The notes: generated by a model from the letters alone, not told the origin. Shown: positions 53,380 to 62,337, counted from the first letter of the stretch. The stretch is 64,000 nucleotides of DNA from Streptomyces sp. V3I8 (GCF_030817535.1 NZ_JAUSZL010000002.1:8060001-8124000), one strand, 5' to 3'. Translations and numbers: made by a program.

Positions 53380-53949
53380 ATGTCCGGACGTCACACCGTG
53401 ATCCGCAGCCTGCACGACGTGGGGCTGGCCGCCTGGTTCGGCGGCACCCTGATGGGCGCGGTCGGTCTCAACGGCGCGGCGCGCAGCGAGGGCGGGACGG
53501 GCATGGACCGGGCGCGTATCTCCTCGTCCGGCTGGGCGAAGTGGACGCCGGTCAACGCCGCCGCCATCGGCGTGCACCTGTTCGGCAGCGGCGGGCTCCT
53601 CATGGTGAACGCCCACCGGGTGGTCGGCCAGAAGGGCGTGGCCGCCTCCACGACGGCCAAGACCCTCCTGACGGGCGCGGCCCTCGCAGCCACCGCCTAC
53701 ACCCGCGTCCTGGGCAAGAAGGTCGAACTGGCCTCCTCCTCCGATCCGCAGGACGCGCAGAAGGCCGCACAGCATCCCATCGACCTCGACAGGGCCCAGC
53801 GCCAGCTCGCCTGCGCGCAGTTCGTCGTGCCGGCGCTGACCGGGTGCCTGGTCGTCCTCAACGCCCTGCACGGCGAGCAGGAGCGTCCCGTCGACCAGCT
53901 GCAGGGCATGCTGCGCCGGGCCGGTTCCATGATGACGCTCAACCAGTGA
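53380..53949 (+). CDS. Small membrane protein of unknown function
   Basis: 189 aa from ATG at 53380 with AGGAG upstream. Hydrophobic helices: GLAAWFGGTLMGAVGLNGAA, VNAAAIGVHLFGSGGLLMV, TLLTGAALAATAYTRVLG and a late QFVVPALTGCLVVLNALHGE, so about four membrane spans. Charged loop KVELASSSDPQDAQKAAQHP between spans three and four. Seen often in streptomycetes, function unknown to me. A 20-base direct repeat covers its stop codon and a bidirectional-type terminator follows. Confidence 0.75.
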   Translation: MSGRHTVIRSLHDVGLAAWFGGTLMGAVGLNGAARSEGGTGMDRARISSSGWAKWTPVNAAAIGVHLFGSGGLLMVNAHRVVGQKGVAASTTAKTLLTGAALAATAYTRVLGKKVELASSSDPQDAQKAAQHPIDLDRAQRQLACAQFVVPALTGCLVVLNALHGEQERPVDQLQGMLRRAGSMMTLNQ

Positions 53950-53987
53950 CGACGTCCACGCAGTAACGACGCTCAACCAGTGACGAC
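53934..53987. repeat. 20-bp direct repeat over the stop codon of the membrane protein gene
   Basis: GACGCTCAACCAGTGACGAC occurs at 53934-53953 and again at 53968-53987. The first copy holds the last three codons and the TGA stop, so a small 34-base duplication just past the gene end is the simplest origin. Confidence 0.9.
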
Positions 53988-54000
53988 ACCCGGACGGCAA

Positions 54001-54033
54001 GCCGCGGACCGGATCGCACGTCCGGTCCGCGGC
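54001..54033. terminator. Bidirectional terminator between converging genes
   Basis: Arms 54001-54013 and 54021-54033 are exact 13-base reverse complements around a 7-base loop. It lies between the stop of the membrane protein gene (plus) and the stop of the GH4 gene (minus, 54044). Confidence 0.75.
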
Positions 54034-54043
54034 AGTGCGCGGG

Positions 54044-55420
54044 TCAGTGACCGAGGGTGGCGCGCAGACCGGGCTGGAGGAGGTCCGCGTGGGCCCGCAC
54101 CATGTCGTCGCACAGGTCCCAGATGCGTTCGACCGGCAGGGCGGCGGCGGTGGCGGGATCGGCCATGGCCGCCTGGCGGACGGACCGGGGGTCGTCCTCC
54201 AGGGCGGCGCGGACCACGAGCTCGTTCATGCCGAGGTAGGCGCGGTTGAGGGCGGCCAGCTGCGCGGGCAGCGGTCCGATCCTGGTCGGCTGGACCCCCG
54301 AACCGTCCACCAGGCAGGGCACCTCCACGGTGCCGGTGGCCGGGAGGTTGTCGATCAGACCGTGGTTGGGGACGTTGCCGTACACGGTGCGCGGTGTGCC
54401 CGTCACGATGCTGTGGATGATCTGCGGGGCGTACTCCATGGTGCCCTCGACCGCGAGGGGCGTCCCCGTGGCGAGCGCCTGGCGGGTGTGCTCGTAGGCC
54501 GCGACGTTCTCGTCGACGATGCCGAGGTAGGCGCCGATCGGCAGCCGGAGCCGTTCGACCTCGCTGTCGTGGTGCAGGTACCAGGGCACGTACTCGGAGG
54601 AGTGCTCGCTCGTCTCGGTCGGGTAGAAACCGAGGCGCCGGTACATGTCGACGCGGACCCGGCGCCGCAGCTGCGGGTCCTGCGCGATCAGCTTGTCGAG
54701 GAGCGGGTAGAGGTCGGTGCCCCGGTGCTCCAGGCGCAGCACCCATGCCTGGTGGTTGACGCCCGCGGCACGGTAGGTGATCTCCTCGTGCGGGACGCCG
54801 AGCAGTTCGCCCAGGTCGTGGATGGTCCAGTACACCGAGTGGCACAGTCCCACGACGCGGGTCAGCCCGGTGGCCCGGGTCAGGTACTGGACGTTCATCG
54901 CCATGGGGTTGGTGTAGTTCAGCAGCCAGGCGTCCGGGCAGACCTCGGCGATGTCCTGACCGAGCGACCTGAGCACGGGGAAGGTCCGCAGCGCGCGGAA
55001 GATGCCGCCGATCCCCAGCGTGTCGCCGATGGTCTGCCGCAGTCCGTAGCGCTGGGGGACGTCGAAGTCGGTCCGGGTGGCGTCCCCCATGCCGACCTGC
55101 ACGATGTTGATGACGAAGTCGGCGTCCTCGAGAGCCGCGCGCCGCTCCAGGTGCGCGGTCACCCGGGGGCGGGAGGTGCCGGCCGGGGTGATCCGGTCCG
55201 CGATCTGCCGGGCCGCTCCCTCGGCGGTGGCGAGGCGGTCGGTGTCGATGTCGTGCAGCGCGATGTGGGCGCCCCGCAGTTCGGGGAAGGCCAGCAGGTC
55301 GGCCAGCAGGCCCTGGGTGAACACGACGCTGCCCGCGCCGATGAACGCGATCTTCGGAGCGGCGGGGGGTGTGCCAGGGGCCGCGGCGGAGGCCGTGCCG
55401 GGAGTCGTGCCGAGGGTCAT
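54044..55420 (-). CDS. GH4 family glycosidase (alpha-galactosidase/alpha-glucosidase MelA-like)
   Basis: 458 aa from ATG at 55420. NAD-dependent GH4 fold: APKIAFIGAGSVVFTQGLLA (dinucleotide site), DADFVINIVQVGM, WLLNYTNPMAMN, VVGLCHSV with the metal-binding Cys and His, and AAGVNHQAWVLRLEH. These enzymes break glycosidic bonds by a redox-elimination route using NAD and Mn. An N-terminal Ala/Pro extension of about 20 residues is extra. The gene follows a sugar ABC importer on the same strand, so it probably hydrolyses the imported oligosaccharide in the cytoplasm; sugar specificity (alpha-galactoside, alpha-glucoside or glucuronide) is open. Confidence 0.88.
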   Translation of the reverse strand: MTLGTTPGTASAAAPGTPPAAPKIAFIGAGSVVFTQGLLADLLAFPELRGAHIALHDIDTDRLATAEGAARQIADRITPAGTSRPRVTAHLERRAALEDADFVINIVQVGMGDATRTDFDVPQRYGLRQTIGDTLGIGGIFRALRTFPVLRSLGQDIAEVCPDAWLLNYTNPMAMNVQYLTRATGLTRVVGLCHSVYWTIHDLGELLGVPHEEITYRAAGVNHQAWVLRLEHRGTDLYPLLDKLIAQDPQLRRRVRVDMYRRLGFYPTETSEHSSEYVPWYLHHDSEVERLRLPIGAYLGIVDENVAAYEHTRQALATGTPLAVEGTMEYAPQIIHSIVTGTPRTVYGNVPNHGLIDNLPATGTVEVPCLVDGSGVQPTRIGPLPAQLAALNRAYLGMNELVVRAALEDDPRSVRQAAMADPATAAALPVERIWDLCDDMVRAHADLLQPGLRATLGH

Positions 55421-55650
55421 CAGAGGTTCTTTCCGTTGTCTGCGGGGGCGGCCACGGCTTCGTTCCGGGTGGGCCGGGAGGGAGGGCCGCCGTGGGCACG
55501 GGCGGTGGACGGACCGCGCAGGTGCGCGGCGACGAATCCGGCGTCGGCGAGTCGCCGGTGCTGCCCGAGGGCGAGCGGTGCGCCGAGCGGGCCGGGAACG
55601 ACATCGGGGTCGGCGTCCCCGACGGCCGGCAGGCCGAAGGTGTGCGGCAT
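55420..55650 (-). CDS. Possible small protein between sugar permease and GH4 genes
   Basis: 76 aa from ATG at 55650 with AGGA 8 bases upstream. Its TGA overlaps the ATG of the GH4 gene (TGATG), a good sign of real coupled translation. Sequence MPHTFGLPAVGDADPDVVPG, APLALGQHRRLADAGFVAAH then a low-complexity Pro/Arg/Ala tail. No family recognised. It may be a genuine small protein, a translated leader or a remnant of a larger gene. Confidence 0.4.
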   Translation of the reverse strand: MPHTFGLPAVGDADPDVVPGPLGAPLALGQHRRLADAGFVAAHLRGPSTARAHGGPPSRPTRNEAVAAPADNGKNL

Positions 55651-55750
55651 ACATCTTCCTGGGAGGGGGGTGGCGGGTGCGCGGGTGTGGACGGCAGGGC
55701 CGCCGTCGGCCACCGGACGGCGGCTCCGGCGGGCAGTGGCCGGGTACGGG

Positions 55751-56674
55751 CTATCCCTTGAGGCCGCTCGACGTGATCGACTGGATGAACGTCTTCTGCG
55801 CGAACAGGAACGCCAGCAGCACGGGCAGCACGGTGATCATGTTGCCCGCCATGACCGCGGACCACCTGGTGTGGTGCTGTCCCTGGAACGTCGTGAGGCC
55901 CAGCTGCAGGGTGTACTGGGTGTCGTGGTTGATGGCGATCAGCGGCCAGGTCAGGTCGTTCCACGTGGTGAGGAACGTCAGCACGGCCACGGTGCTGAGC
56001 GCGGGCCGGGACAGGGGCAGCACGATCCGGAAGAGCACGCCCAGCCGTGAGCAGCCGTCGAGCCAGGCCGCCTCCTCCAGCTCCCTGGGCAGCGACAGGA
56101 AGAACTGGCGCAGCAGGAACACCGCGAACGGCGTGACCAGCGAGGGGACGATCAGCGCGCCCAGCGTGTCGATGAGTCCCAGCCGCTTCATGACCAGGAA
56201 CGTCGGGATCATCGTCAGCTGGAACGGTACGGCCATCGTCGCGAGCATGAGCGTGAGCAGCACCCGGGAGCCGGCGAACCGCATACGGGCGAAGGCGTAC
56301 CCGCCCAGGGAGCCGAGCAGCAGGTTGGACGCCACCGCGGTGAGCGACACGATCAGCGAGTTGGCGAACCACCGGGGGAACATCGCGTTGCCGATCACGT
56401 ACCGGTAGCCGTCCAGGTCGATCCCCGACGGCCACAGCGCGGGCGGGAACCGGTTGATCTCGGCGTCGCTCATGACGGAACTGAGCAGCAGCCAGACCAG
56501 CGGGACCGCGAAGACCAGACAGAGCGGGGCGAGCAGCAGGTGCCAGGGGCTGAACGGCAGCCGGCCGCGACGCCGGTCCGCTCCCGCGGCGGGCCCGGCA
56601 GATCCGGCGGGCCCGGCGGGCGGGCGGGCCGCGGAGTCGGCGTACACGGTGGGCGTGGAGGATGCGGTCGTCAT
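55751..56674 (-). CDS. Sugar ABC transporter permease (MalG/CUT1 type)
   Basis: 307 aa from ATG at 56674, overlapping the preceding permease stop (ATGA). Six membrane helices, with LLLAPLCLVFAVPLVWLLLS first and the EAA loop ELEEAAWLDGCSRLGVLFRI followed by VLPLSRPAL. A 40-residue Ala/Pro/Gly-rich N-terminus precedes the first helix. Pairs with the next permease to carry an oligosaccharide. Confidence 0.93.
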   Translation of the reverse strand: MTTASSTPTVYADSAARPPAGPAGSAGPAAGADRRRGRLPFSPWHLLLAPLCLVFAVPLVWLLLSSVMSDAEINRFPPALWPSGIDLDGYRYVIGNAMFPRWFANSLIVSLTAVASNLLLGSLGGYAFARMRFAGSRVLLTLMLATMAVPFQLTMIPTFLVMKRLGLIDTLGALIVPSLVTPFAVFLLRQFFLSLPRELEEAAWLDGCSRLGVLFRIVLPLSRPALSTVAVLTFLTTWNDLTWPLIAINHDTQYTLQLGLTTFQGQHHTRWSAVMAGNMITVLPVLLAFLFAQKTFIQSITSSGLKG

Positions 56675-57735
56675 CGTGCGGCTCCTTCGAGGCGCCGGTC
56701 CGAGCGGGTCCGGTCCGTGGGGGCCCGGTCCGGGCGGGTCCGCCCACGCAGGGCCCGCGCCAGCCGGGGGACCACGGCGAGCATCAGCAGCGCGAGGGCC
56801 AGGGTGTACGCCGCCGCGGCGCCGTAACCGGCCGTGAAGTTCTTGAACGCCTGCTCCCAGATGAAGTAGACGATCACCGTGGTGGAACCCAGCGGACCGC
56901 CCTTCGTCGTGACGTAGACGAGGTCGAAGACCTGCAGGGAGGTGATGGCCTGCCACAGCAGGAGGAAGACCATGACGGGGGTGAGCGAGGGCAGGACGAC
57001 ATGGCGCAGCAGCTGCAGGCGCCCTGCCCCGTCGAGCCGGGCCGCCTCGACGAGGGAGGGCGGGACGTCCTGCAGGGCCGCCAGCAGGACCACCACGCAG
57101 AAGCCGGTGCCGCTCCACAGGGAGATCGCCAGCAGGGCGAACAGCGCCTGGCCCGGATCGTTGAAGAAGCCCTGGGGGGAGATGCCGAACGCGTCCAGCA
57201 CGGCGTTGGCCGCCCCGAACTCCGGGTCGAGGATGAAGGAGAACAGCACCCCCTGGGCCGCGGCCGAGATGACGAACGGCACGAAGACGATCGTCCGGTA
57301 GAGCCCGACCAGCCGGATGCGCCGGTTCAGGGCGAGGGCGAGGAACAGCCCGGCGCCGATGCTCAGCGGCACGTAGAGCGCCGTGTACACGATCGTGTTG
57401 CGCACCGCCTGGTCGAAGTGGGGGTCCTGCGCCAGAGCACGGTAGTTGTCCAGACCGACCCACCGGCTCGGGGTCACGAGGTCGTCGGCCTGGAAGGACA
57501 GGAGCAGTGACCAGAGCACGGGGACCACGCTCAGTCCGAGGATGACGAGGACGGAGGGCGCGACGAACGCCCAGGCGGTCGCCGTCTCGCGCCGCATCCG
57601 TCCCCGTGGGGTACGACGGCCGGGCGGGCTGCCGGGGGCCGCGCCGCCCTTGCCGAGCAGGGGCCGCGGCCGGGTGCGGGGACTGCGCTTGCCGCCCCGG
57701 TCCGGGAGCGTCGGGGGAGTGGGCAGGCGGGGCAT
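56671..57735 (-). CDS. Sugar ABC transporter permease (MalF/CUT1 type)
   Basis: 354 aa from ATG at 57735 with AGAGGA upstream. After a Pro/Arg-rich cytoplasmic N-terminus of about 50 residues come six helices (AWAFVAPSVLVILGLSVVPV first), with the EAA loop SLVEAARLDGAGRLQLLRHV and VLPSLTPVMVFLLLWQ. Starts 11 bases after the binding-protein gene. No ATPase gene is present; CUT1 systems in streptomycetes usually share MsiK. Confidence 0.93.
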   Translation of the reverse strand: MPRLPTPPTLPDRGGKRSPRTRPRPLLGKGGAAPGSPPGRRTPRGRMRRETATAWAFVAPSVLVILGLSVVPVLWSLLLSFQADDLVTPSRWVGLDNYRALAQDPHFDQAVRNTIVYTALYVPLSIGAGLFLALALNRRIRLVGLYRTIVFVPFVISAAAQGVLFSFILDPEFGAANAVLDAFGISPQGFFNDPGQALFALLAISLWSGTGFCVVVLLAALQDVPPSLVEAARLDGAGRLQLLRHVVLPSLTPVMVFLLLWQAITSLQVFDLVYVTTKGGPLGSTTVIVYFIWEQAFKNFTAGYGAAAAYTLALALLMLAVVPRLARALRGRTRPDRAPTDRTRSDRRLEGAAR

Positions 57736-57746
57736 GGCGGATCCTC

Positions 57747-59081
57747 TCAACGCGGGATGAGCAGGGCGGCGCCGGCCTCTTCCACGCAGTCGCGCAGGGC
57801 CTCGGCGGGGGAGCTGCGGCCGAGGAGCACGGCGGTGATCGCCTGGCCGAGGGACTGCGAGATCTGCGGGTACGCCGGATGCACCGGGCGCACCCGCGCC
57901 GATTCCAGGGTCTTGGTGAACACGTGCAGGCCCGGGACGCTGTCCTCCTGCTCCTGCCACCGCGGCAGGGCCTGTGTGCTGCGGCTCATGGGCAGACTGC
58001 CCGCCTGGATGTCCCACCGCACGTCCTGGGCGGGCCGCGACAGCCAGGTCACGAAGGTGCGGGCCGCTTCGACACGGGCGGCGCCGTTGTCGAAGACGGT
58101 CCAGGTGTCGGGCCCGGAGATGGTGATGGGCCGGCCGCTGTAGCTCGGCAGCGGTACGACGTGGTAATCGACCTTGGCCTGCCGGATGTCGGGGAGCTGC
58201 CACGGGCCGGTGACGGCCATGCCCATACGGCCCGAGAGGAAGAGCCGGTACATCTGCTCGCTGCCGGTCTTGGCGTCGACGTAGACGCTCCGCGTCCGCA
58301 CGAGGGCCTCCACCGTCCGCAGGGCCCTGAGACCGGTGTCCTCGAAACCGACGCGCCGGCCGTCCGGGGTGACGACGTCGCCCCCGAGGTCCCAGATCAT
58401 CGGCCACAGCCGCCACACGGTGTCCTCGTCGCCCACGCCGGGCCAGCCGGTGCCGAAGACCCCGTGCCGCCGGTCGGTCAGCGCGGCCGCCGTCCGGGTG
58501 AAGTCGTCCCAGCTCCAGCCGGGGCGGGGCAGCGGCAGGCCGGCGTCCCGGAAGAGCTTCTTGTTGCACACGACGGCCAGCGAGTCGATGAGCGCGGGGG
58601 CCGCCCGCACCCGGCCGTTGAGGGTGACCGCGTCACGGGCCGGCGCCCAGAAGTCCTTCCAGGGCACGGGACCGGAGTGGAACGTGCTGGTCAGGTCGAC
58701 CACGGAGGGGCTGCGCGCGACGCTCGCCAGGTCGGAACCGAAGACGTAGGCGATGTCGGGGAACGAACCGGAGGCGAGGGCGGCGGTGATCTTCTGCAGC
58801 ATCGCGTCCGCCAGGACCCCGCCGCCGAGGTCGACCCGGATGCGCGGATGCGTCCGGTTGAAGACCGCCGTCAGGTCCTCCATCGCCGCACGTCCGGTGT
58901 CGGTCTGCCCGTGCCACACCTCGATCCTGACCCGGCCGTCGGCGTCGACACCGTCCCCCGGTCCCGCACACGCCGACACGGCGGCCGCCGCGGCTCCTCC
59001 CGCCACCGCCGCACCCCGGCGCAGCACGGTGCGGCGCGTCGGTCGTGCGGAAGTGCCGCTCGGACGATGTGCTGCGGCCAT
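57747..59081 (-). CDS. Sugar ABC transporter substrate-binding lipoprotein
   Basis: 444 aa from ATG at 59081. Signal with twin arginines and lipobox: TRRTVLRRGAAVAGG, AAAAAVSAC. Mature domain is a type-B solute-binding protein: VRIEVWHGQTDTGRAAMEDL, VLADAMLQKITAALASGSFP, GTGWPGVGDEDTVWRLWPMI, MAVTGPWQLPDI. It captures a sugar outside and hands it to the two permeases. First gene of the minus-strand operon with a strong promoter about 480 bases upstream. Confidence 0.92.
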   Translation of the reverse strand: MAAAHRPSGTSARPTRRTVLRRGAAVAGGAAAAAVSACAGPGDGVDADGRVRIEVWHGQTDTGRAAMEDLTAVFNRTHPRIRVDLGGGVLADAMLQKITAALASGSFPDIAYVFGSDLASVARSPSVVDLTSTFHSGPVPWKDFWAPARDAVTLNGRVRAAPALIDSLAVVCNKKLFRDAGLPLPRPGWSWDDFTRTAAALTDRRHGVFGTGWPGVGDEDTVWRLWPMIWDLGGDVVTPDGRRVGFEDTGLRALRTVEALVRTRSVYVDAKTGSEQMYRLFLSGRMGMAVTGPWQLPDIRQAKVDYHVVPLPSYSGRPITISGPDTWTVFDNGAARVEAARTFVTWLSRPAQDVRWDIQAGSLPMSRSTQALPRWQEQEDSVPGLHVFTKTLESARVRPVHPAYPQISQSLGQAITAVLLGRSSPAEALRDCVEEAGAALLIPR

Positions 59082-59084
59082 CTG

Positions 59085-59559
59085 AGCCCCCAGGGATACG
59101 TGCGTGATGCGATACGTGCGTGCTGCGGTACGTGCGGTATACGGGACGTCGTCCGAGGCGCCGCGCCACCGCACGACCGACGGTGAGGTGCGGTGAGGCG
59201 CGGTTCGATGAGAAGAGGCGAGGTGCGGTGGAGTGACGCGCGCCGCCACCGGCTCACCGGCTCCACCGGCGCTGCGGGAGGCCCCCGGCGCGCGGCACGG
59301 CGCCGGGGCGGTCAGCGGGTGCGGCGCCGCGCGTGCGAAGGGGTCGGCTCCTGGAGGCCGGACACGCTCACGCGGTCACCGGACGAGGTGGCGGGGCGGG
59401 GGAGGAACATGGTGAGCTCCAGGGACCGGGGGGTACGTCCCCGCCTCGGATTCCGCCGCTGTGCGGCCGTCCTGGCGACTTTGTCCGGGCTCTCGGTGCG
59501 TGGACCGTCTACCGGCTGGGCGTCCCTCTCGCGCCAGGTGCTCGGCTGGCGTTGGATGG
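59085..59559. other. Long untranslated leader region of the sugar operon
   Basis: No convincing gene. A 16-base tandem word (GATACGTGCGTGMTGC) occurs at 59095-59110 and 59111-59126, followed by a partial third copy. The sugar-operon promoter at 59560-59588 points through this region, giving a leader of roughly 470 bases. Confidence 0.5.
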
Positions 59560-59588
59560 AGTAAAGCGATCCGGTCCGGACGTGTCAA
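59560..59588 (-). promoter_or_regulatory. Strong promoter reading toward the sugar ABC operon
   Basis: Minus strand: consensus -35 TTGACA (complement of 59583-59588), spacer of 17, -10 TTTACT (complement of 59560-59565). The spacer holds TCCGG-A-CCGGA, a short inverted repeat that could bind a repressor. Confidence 0.6.
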
Positions 59589-59671
59589 GAGCGGTCCCGC
59601 GGACGTCCGTTGTCCGTGGCATGCCTGGTCGGCCCTCTCGCGCCCTCGTACCCGTACGCGTACGGCGGCCG

Positions 59672-60517
59672 TCAGGCCCGGTCGAGCAGGCGGTGGAGCG
59701 ATGCCTTCAGACTCGCCACGAAGGAGTCACGGGTCGCGTCGTCGAGGAGGTCCAGGGACAGGTACGGGTTCAGGTCCTCCAGTTCGACCAGCAGCAGCCC
59801 GCCGTCCGGGGCACGGCAGGCGTCGACGCGCTGGATGCCGTGGTCGATGTCGTTCCAGGCGATGAACCGGTCGGCGAACTCCAGGTCGGCGGCGGTCGGT
59901 CCGTACCGTTCGAGCTGCCAGCGGCGGTCGGGCCGGGGCGCGTACAGGGCGTACTGGAAGGTGTGGTCGACGTAGTAGAACGACACCTCGTACCGGAAGT
60001 CGACCCGCGGCTGGACGAGCACACCGGGGCCCTCGTCGAGGACGAGGGTCCGCAGCCGCTCCCGGGGGACGAACTCCAGGCCCGCCGAGTCCGCGCCGAG
60101 CTTCGGTTTCACCACGTACTCGGCCACCTCGGGGAGCAGCCCGAGGTCCTGGGAACGGTCGACGGTCGGGATCACGGGGAAGCCCTGGGCGGTGAGGTCG
60201 ACGAGGTACTGCTTCCCGACCTGGTCCCCCTTGCCCGTCAGCTGCGTACAGACCGGGACCCCGCGTGCGAGGGCCCGCGCGCGGAAGTCGTCGTACGCGG
60301 CCTGGTGGTGCAGGACGGGCCCGCTGTTGCGGACCACGACCGCGTCGAAGCCGGCGCGGTCCATCAGCGCGGCGGCGTCGAGCGGATGGCACAGCGCGAG
60401 GTCGAAGTCCGCGCGGAGCCGGGAGGTGAGGAAGATGTCCTCGTCGCAGTACCGCCGCCCCTTGGCCTGGTACGCCAGGTCGGTCACGAACAGCAGTCTG
60501 GGTCGGTCGTCCGCCAT
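59672..60517 (-). CDS. ATP-grasp family protein
   Basis: 281 aa from ATG at 60517 with AGGAGG upstream. Pre-grasp part: RPRLLFVTDLAYQAKGRRYC, FDAVVVRNSGPVLHHQAAYD. ATP-grasp part: AEYVVKPKLGADSAGLEFVP (ATP-binding Lys and loop), PGVLVQPRVDFRYEVSFYYV and LVELEDLNPYLSLDLLDD with the acidic metal-binding residues and Asn. It should join a carboxyl to an amine or similar, with ATP. The substrate is unknown; the family includes glutathione-synthetase- and RimK-like ligases. Stands alone on its strand. Confidence 0.78.
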   Translation of the reverse strand: MADDRPRLLFVTDLAYQAKGRRYCDEDIFLTSRLRADFDLALCHPLDAAALMDRAGFDAVVVRNSGPVLHHQAAYDDFRARALARGVPVCTQLTGKGDQVGKQYLVDLTAQGFPVIPTVDRSQDLGLLPEVAEYVVKPKLGADSAGLEFVPRERLRTLVLDEGPGVLVQPRVDFRYEVSFYYVDHTFQYALYAPRPDRRWQLERYGPTAADLEFADRFIAWNDIDHGIQRVDACRAPDGGLLLVELEDLNPYLSLDLLDDATRDSFVASLKASLHRLLDRA

Positions 60518-60673
60518 GGATCCTCCTGGTGGATCGGTGTCTGACCTCCCATTACACACGGCCGGTTCCGTTCACCGGACGGCCGGGCCGGGATGCGGAC
60601 GGGCGCCGCCGTACCGCCGGAGTGCCTGACCCCGCGCCGGGCGGAGTTGGCCGGATGCGCGCTACGGGAAGCG

Positions 60674-60702
60674 TTGACTGGAAAGCGCTTTCCGCATACG
60701 TT
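60674..60702 (+). promoter_or_regulatory. Promoter containing a LacI-type operator, without a downstream gene
   Basis: -35 TTGACT (60674-60679), -10 TACGTT (60697-60702), spacer 17. The spacer begins with GGAAAGCGCTTTCC (60680-60693), a perfect 14-base palindrome with the central CG of LacI/GalR operators. It points plus-ward into the 3' end of the GH43 gene; between 60703 and 60895 I see no credible gene on the plus strand. Confidence 0.6.
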
Positions 60703-60895
60703 CCGGTTCATCAGCGTGACCCATGTCCGGCAGCTCGAACGCACGGGGCGTCAGGAAGTCCCGACCCCGGCTGACGGCTCCGGCCCCACCCGGCGCCGCC
60801 GGCCCGGACCCCGCCCATGGGCGCGCCGACCCCCGGCGGCCGGACGGACCTCTTTTCCCCCATGGAGGTTCGCCCGGCCGCCGGACACGCCCCGG

Positions 60896-62284
60896 TCAGG
60901 CCCAGGCGGTCACCGCCACGAACGAACTGTCCTGCCGGAAGATGTCGGTGCCGTCCGACGGGTCCACACGGAGCTGGTAGTTGTAGTGGCGCAGGTAGTA
61001 CCCGGGATAGTTGTACGACTCCAGGCGTACGGAGCCACCGGCGCTGCCGGTCCGGGCGACGAAGGTGGCGTCCCTGGCGAACGTGGACGAGCCGTCGTTC
61101 GCGTCGAAGCGGGCCCGGAAGTCCCAGTGCCGCAGGTAGTTCCCGGCCGCGTTGCGGAAGGAGCGGCCGTTCCCGTCGGCGAGACCGGCCACGACGGTGA
61201 ACGTGGACGCCTGCTTCTCCGCGGCCGTGCCGGCCGCGGTCACCACGGGCAGGTTCAGCAGGGCGGACTGGTCCTGCCAGTAGCGGGTGGTGAAGTTGCC
61301 CGACCGCAGCGAACGTGTGACCCCCGTCGGCAGGCTCACCCCGCCGGGGACCGTCTCCTTGACCACCGTGAAGTGGCGCGCGGTACCGGAGACCGCGGGC
61401 AGGGCCCGGGGCGCGCTCCAGGTGGCGAAGGTGTCGTAGCTGTCGCTGTAGTAGTAGGTGCCGTCGCCGTACCCGTCGAAGAAGATCCGCCAGGCGCCGT
61501 TGTCGAGCTGGATCAGCGCGGCGCCCTCCCGTGTACCGCCCCAGCCCGCCCAGTTCCCGGTCCGGCTGATGGTGTACGGCCCGGAGAGTGCGCCGGCCGT
61601 CGCGTACTCGATGTACTTCGTCGTCTCGTTCTTGGTGAAGGCGTGGTAGGTCGAGCCGGCCCTCACCACGAACGTGTCGATGTGGTTGGCGCCGATGCCG
61701 GACAGTGCGACGGGTGGACTCCAGCTCGTCAGGGCCGAGTTGGTGGCCCGCAGACGGTACGGGGTGAAGGTCCACTCGTCGGCGGCGGTCGAGCAGGACA
61801 CCAGGATGTTCACGCTGCCGTCGCTGTCGACGAACCACTCCGGCGCCCAGGCGCGCGACAGGCCGGCGAGGGGGACGGTGTGGTCGTACAGGAACGTCCA
61901 GTTGGACCGGTCCGCGCTGCGGGCGAAACCGATGGTGGTGCTGGTGTCCTGCCAGGTGTGGGTGGTGTAGGTGATGTAGTAGTAGCCGTCGGTGTGCTTG
62001 AAGATGCTGGCGTCGCGGATGCGGCCCGTGGGCGGGGTGTACGCGGACGCCTTGAGGAGCCGGAAGTCGGTCGCGTCGTCCGACTGGTAGACGTTCACGG
62101 TGCCGTCGTTGCTGTTGAGGAACGGCACGATGGTGTAGCGGGTGGCGGAACCGCCGGGCGGCGCCGCCGCCGAGGCCGAGCCGAGCAGGCCCGGCAGCGC
62201 GCCCGCGGCAAGGGCGGAGGCGGGCAGGGCGGCCATCGCCCGCAACAGGCTCCGGCGTGAGGTGGGTCCGTCTGGCGTGATCAT
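60896..62284 (-). CDS. Secreted GH43-type glycosidase with AbfB-like C-terminal domain
   Basis: 462 aa from ATG at 62284 with AGGAGAG upstream. Tat-type signal TSRRSLLRAMAALPASALAA. Residues about 50-310 form a five-bladed GH43-like propeller: RIRDASIFKHTDGYYYITYT with an early Asp, AWAPEWFVDSDGSVNILVSC, GTREGAALIQLDNGAWRIFF, YYSDSYDTFATWSAPRAL. The last 135 residues fit an AbfB/CBM42-like beta-trefoil: LRSGNFTTRYWQDQSALLNL, NYLRHWDFRARFDANDGSST, YYLRHYNYQLRVDPSDGTD. It probably attacks arabinose-decorated plant polysaccharide outside the cell. Confidence 0.85.
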   Translation of the reverse strand: MITPDGPTSRRSLLRAMAALPASALAAGALPGLLGSASAAAPPGGSATRYTIVPFLNSNDGTVNVYQSDDATDFRLLKASAYTPPTGRIRDASIFKHTDGYYYITYTTHTWQDTSTTIGFARSADRSNWTFLYDHTVPLAGLSRAWAPEWFVDSDGSVNILVSCSTAADEWTFTPYRLRATNSALTSWSPPVALSGIGANHIDTFVVRAGSTYHAFTKNETTKYIEYATAGALSGPYTISRTGNWAGWGGTREGAALIQLDNGAWRIFFDGYGDGTYYYSDSYDTFATWSAPRALPAVSGTARHFTVVKETVPGGVSLPTGVTRSLRSGNFTTRYWQDQSALLNLPVVTAAGTAAEKQASTFTVVAGLADGNGRSFRNAAGNYLRHWDFRARFDANDGSSTFARDATFVARTGSAGGSVRLESYNYPGYYLRHYNYQLRVDPSDGTDIFRQDSSFVAVTAWA

Positions 62285-62337
62285 GTGCGGCTCTCCTAGA
62301 TGACGCGTTCCTGCGGTCCCATGGGGTGAGCGGTATT

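Noticed and set aside
60703..60895. Plus-strand gene expected behind the LacI-type promoter
   Set aside because: Frames here are Pro/Arg-rich low complexity, lack a ribosome site and run into the antisense of the GH43 gene. I kept the promoter but not a gene.
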